A stretch of DNA of 64,000 nt from an uncultured Pontibacter sp. (GTDB lineage: Bacteria > Bacteroidota > Bacteroidia > Cytophagales > Hymenobacteraceae). Position numbers and translations under genes: made by a program. The notes below the pieces were generated by a model. That model did not search any database. It saw nothing but the letters and a program-made list of their open reading frames with translations, and was not told the DNA's origin. Each line of letters begins with the position of its first letter. Positions within the stretch are counted from its first letter, which is position 1. Shown piece by piece: positions 63,045 to 64,000 of the stretch. The stretch lies in the NCBI RefSeq assembly GCF_947499215.1, contig NZ_CANMNI010000002.1, positions 806,001 through 870,000 on the forward strand. The letters are read 5' to 3'.

Positions 63045-64000
63045 CTACACCTTCGCCTTAGAAACTCCCGGCGAGTCCTTCACAAACAGGCTCTTCTCCA
63101 GATTCAGCCATTCCAGTGCCGTGCCGTGCAGCATGCGGTCTTTGGTGGCGCGGTCGTAGGGCATGGATTCGATGAGTTTGCCGGGCTCGAGTTCGCCGAG
63201 CGGGAAAGGGTAATCAGTACCTAGGGCAATGCTGTTGGCGCCTACCAAGTTCACGAGGTAGTCCAGCGCCTGCGGGTCGTGCACGAGTGAGTCGAAGTAA
63301 AACTTGCCGAGGTACTCGCGTGGGTTCACGTTGTTGTCGATGGCGCACAGGTCAGGGCGCACCTCGAAGCCATGCACGATGCGGCCAATAGTAGCCGGGA
63401 AGGATCCGCCGCCATGAGCAAAGGCGACACGCAGCTTTGGCAGTCGCTCGAGCACGCCGCCAAAAATCATGGAGCAAATGGCCAGACTGGTTTCGGCGGG
63501 CATACCTACCAGCCAGGGCAGCCAGTATTTGCTCATCTTTTCCTTGCCGTACATGTCCCAAGGGTGCACAAAAACAGCTGCACCTAATTCCTCTGCAGCC
63601 TGAAAAATCGGGAACAGTTCGGGCGCGTCCAGATTCCAATCATTGATGTGCGAACCGATTTGTATACCTGCCATGCCCAGCTCTTTCATGCAGCGCTCCA
63701 GCTCTTTAATGGCCAAAGTCGGGTCTTGCATAGGTATAGTACCTAAGCCGATAAAGCGGTCGGGGTAGTCGGCTACTATGCCCGCGATATGGTCGTTGAG
63801 CATGCGCGACAGGTCATAGGTATGCTCGGGCTTGGCCCAGTAGTTGAACATAACCGGCACCGTACTTAGCACCTGTACGCTCACTTGGTGTTGACTGCAT
63901 TCGTGCATGCGCACCTTGGGGTCCCAGCAATTGTCCTGTATCTCGCGGAAGAACTTGTCGTCCATCATCATGCGGGCGCAGCACGGTTTGTGATGCTCGA
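63045..64000 (-). CDS. 2-amino-3-carboxymuconate-6-semialdehyde decarboxylase (ACMSD), 5' end outside window
   Basis: The first in-window codons at the 5' end (EHHKPCCARMMMDDKFF) are continuous with the rest, so the true start lies beyond 64000; an ATG at 63971 is not the start. The amidohydrolase fold contains DRFIGLGTIPMQDPTLAIKEL, GIQIGSHINDWNLD, VFVHPWDMYG (metal His), FAHGGGSFPATIGRI (second metal His) and LGTDYPFPLGE (Asp). This set fits ACMSD, which removes CO2 from the muconate semialdehyde formed after 3-hydroxyanthranilate cleavage and so steers kynurenine carbon to complete breakdown instead of NAD. Confidence 0.88.
   Translation of the reverse strand, partial: EHHKPCCARMMMDDKFFREIQDNCWDPKVRMHECSQHQVSVQVLSTVPVMFNYWAKPEHTYDLSRMLNDHIAGIVADYPDRFIGLGTIPMQDPTLAIKELERCMKELGMAGIQIGSHINDWNLDAPELFPIFQAAEELGAAVFVHPWDMYGKEKMSKYWLPWLVGMPAETSLAICSMIFGGVLERLPKLRVAFAHGGGSFPATIGRIVHGFEVRPDLCAIDNNVNPREYLGKFYFDSLVHDPQALDYLVNLVGANSIALGTDYPFPLGELEPGKLIESMPYDRATKDRMLHGTALEWLNLEKSLFVKDSPGVSKAKV

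Noticed and set aside
63971..63973. ATG at 63971 as start of the ACMSD gene
   Set aside because: The reading frame continues upstream to the window edge with family-like sequence (PCCARMM), so the gene is truncated by the window, not complete.

Overview
The window is a chromosomal segment of a Bacteroidota bacterium, most likely Cytophagales and close to Hymenobacteraceae/Pontibacter (genus is inference). Evidence: a secreted protease with a type IX secretion (T9SS) C-terminal signal, typical Bacteroidota families (DUF4142, DUF349, DUF5522, DUF5916, DUF4168), housekeeping proteins of Bacteroidota type, and several promoters with the Bacteroidota -7 box TAnnTTTG. There is no phage, transposase, CRISPR array, rRNA or tRNA, and coding is dense on both strands.

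Layout. 1-4.1 kb: truncated aminopeptidase P, L28, ornithine aminotransferase and porphobilinogen synthase. 4.3-12.7 kb: envelope and secreted proteins (T9SS subtilase, lipoproteins, DUF5916 barrel) and a GroES-like protein. 12.8-21.7 kb: homogentisate dioxygenase, CtpA-type protease, ruvX-def, signal peptidase I, zinc phospholipase C-like protein and a serine hydrolase. 21.7-22.7 kb: an AT-rich stretch with two related 32-33 aa membrane peptides, each followed by its own terminator. 22.7-35.6 kb: ettA, DUF349, DUF2795, an ABC ATPase, ispD, queA, an ABC permease, a LOG-family protein, a tandem DUF202 pair and uvrA. 35.7-45.8 kb: a DUF4142 pair, PaaG-like isomerase, rpoN, asnS and exported proteins. 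46-64 kb: three kynurenine-route genes (kmo, kynU, ACMSD) lying on either side of an ion-homeostasis block with four cation/proton antiporters, a Na+/alanine symporter, a mechanosensitive channel and a universal stress protein.

How genes work together. ruvX-def overlap by four bases. kmo, kynU and ACMSD are successive or near-successive steps of tryptophan/kynurenine catabolism; the 3-hydroxyanthranilate dioxygenase needed between kynU and ACMSD is not in view. HGD and OAT add amino-acid catabolism. The 48-61 kb block looks like K+/Na+/pH and turgor control.

The most unusual signal is not a gene. The heptamer AGGTATA/TATACCT is scattered over the whole window, about 96 copies by hand count against about 8 expected by chance. 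It lies inside genes, where it forces otherwise uncommon codons, and it is frequent just after stop codons before terminators. The second candidate for something new is the pair of micro-proteins at 21.7-22.3 kb.
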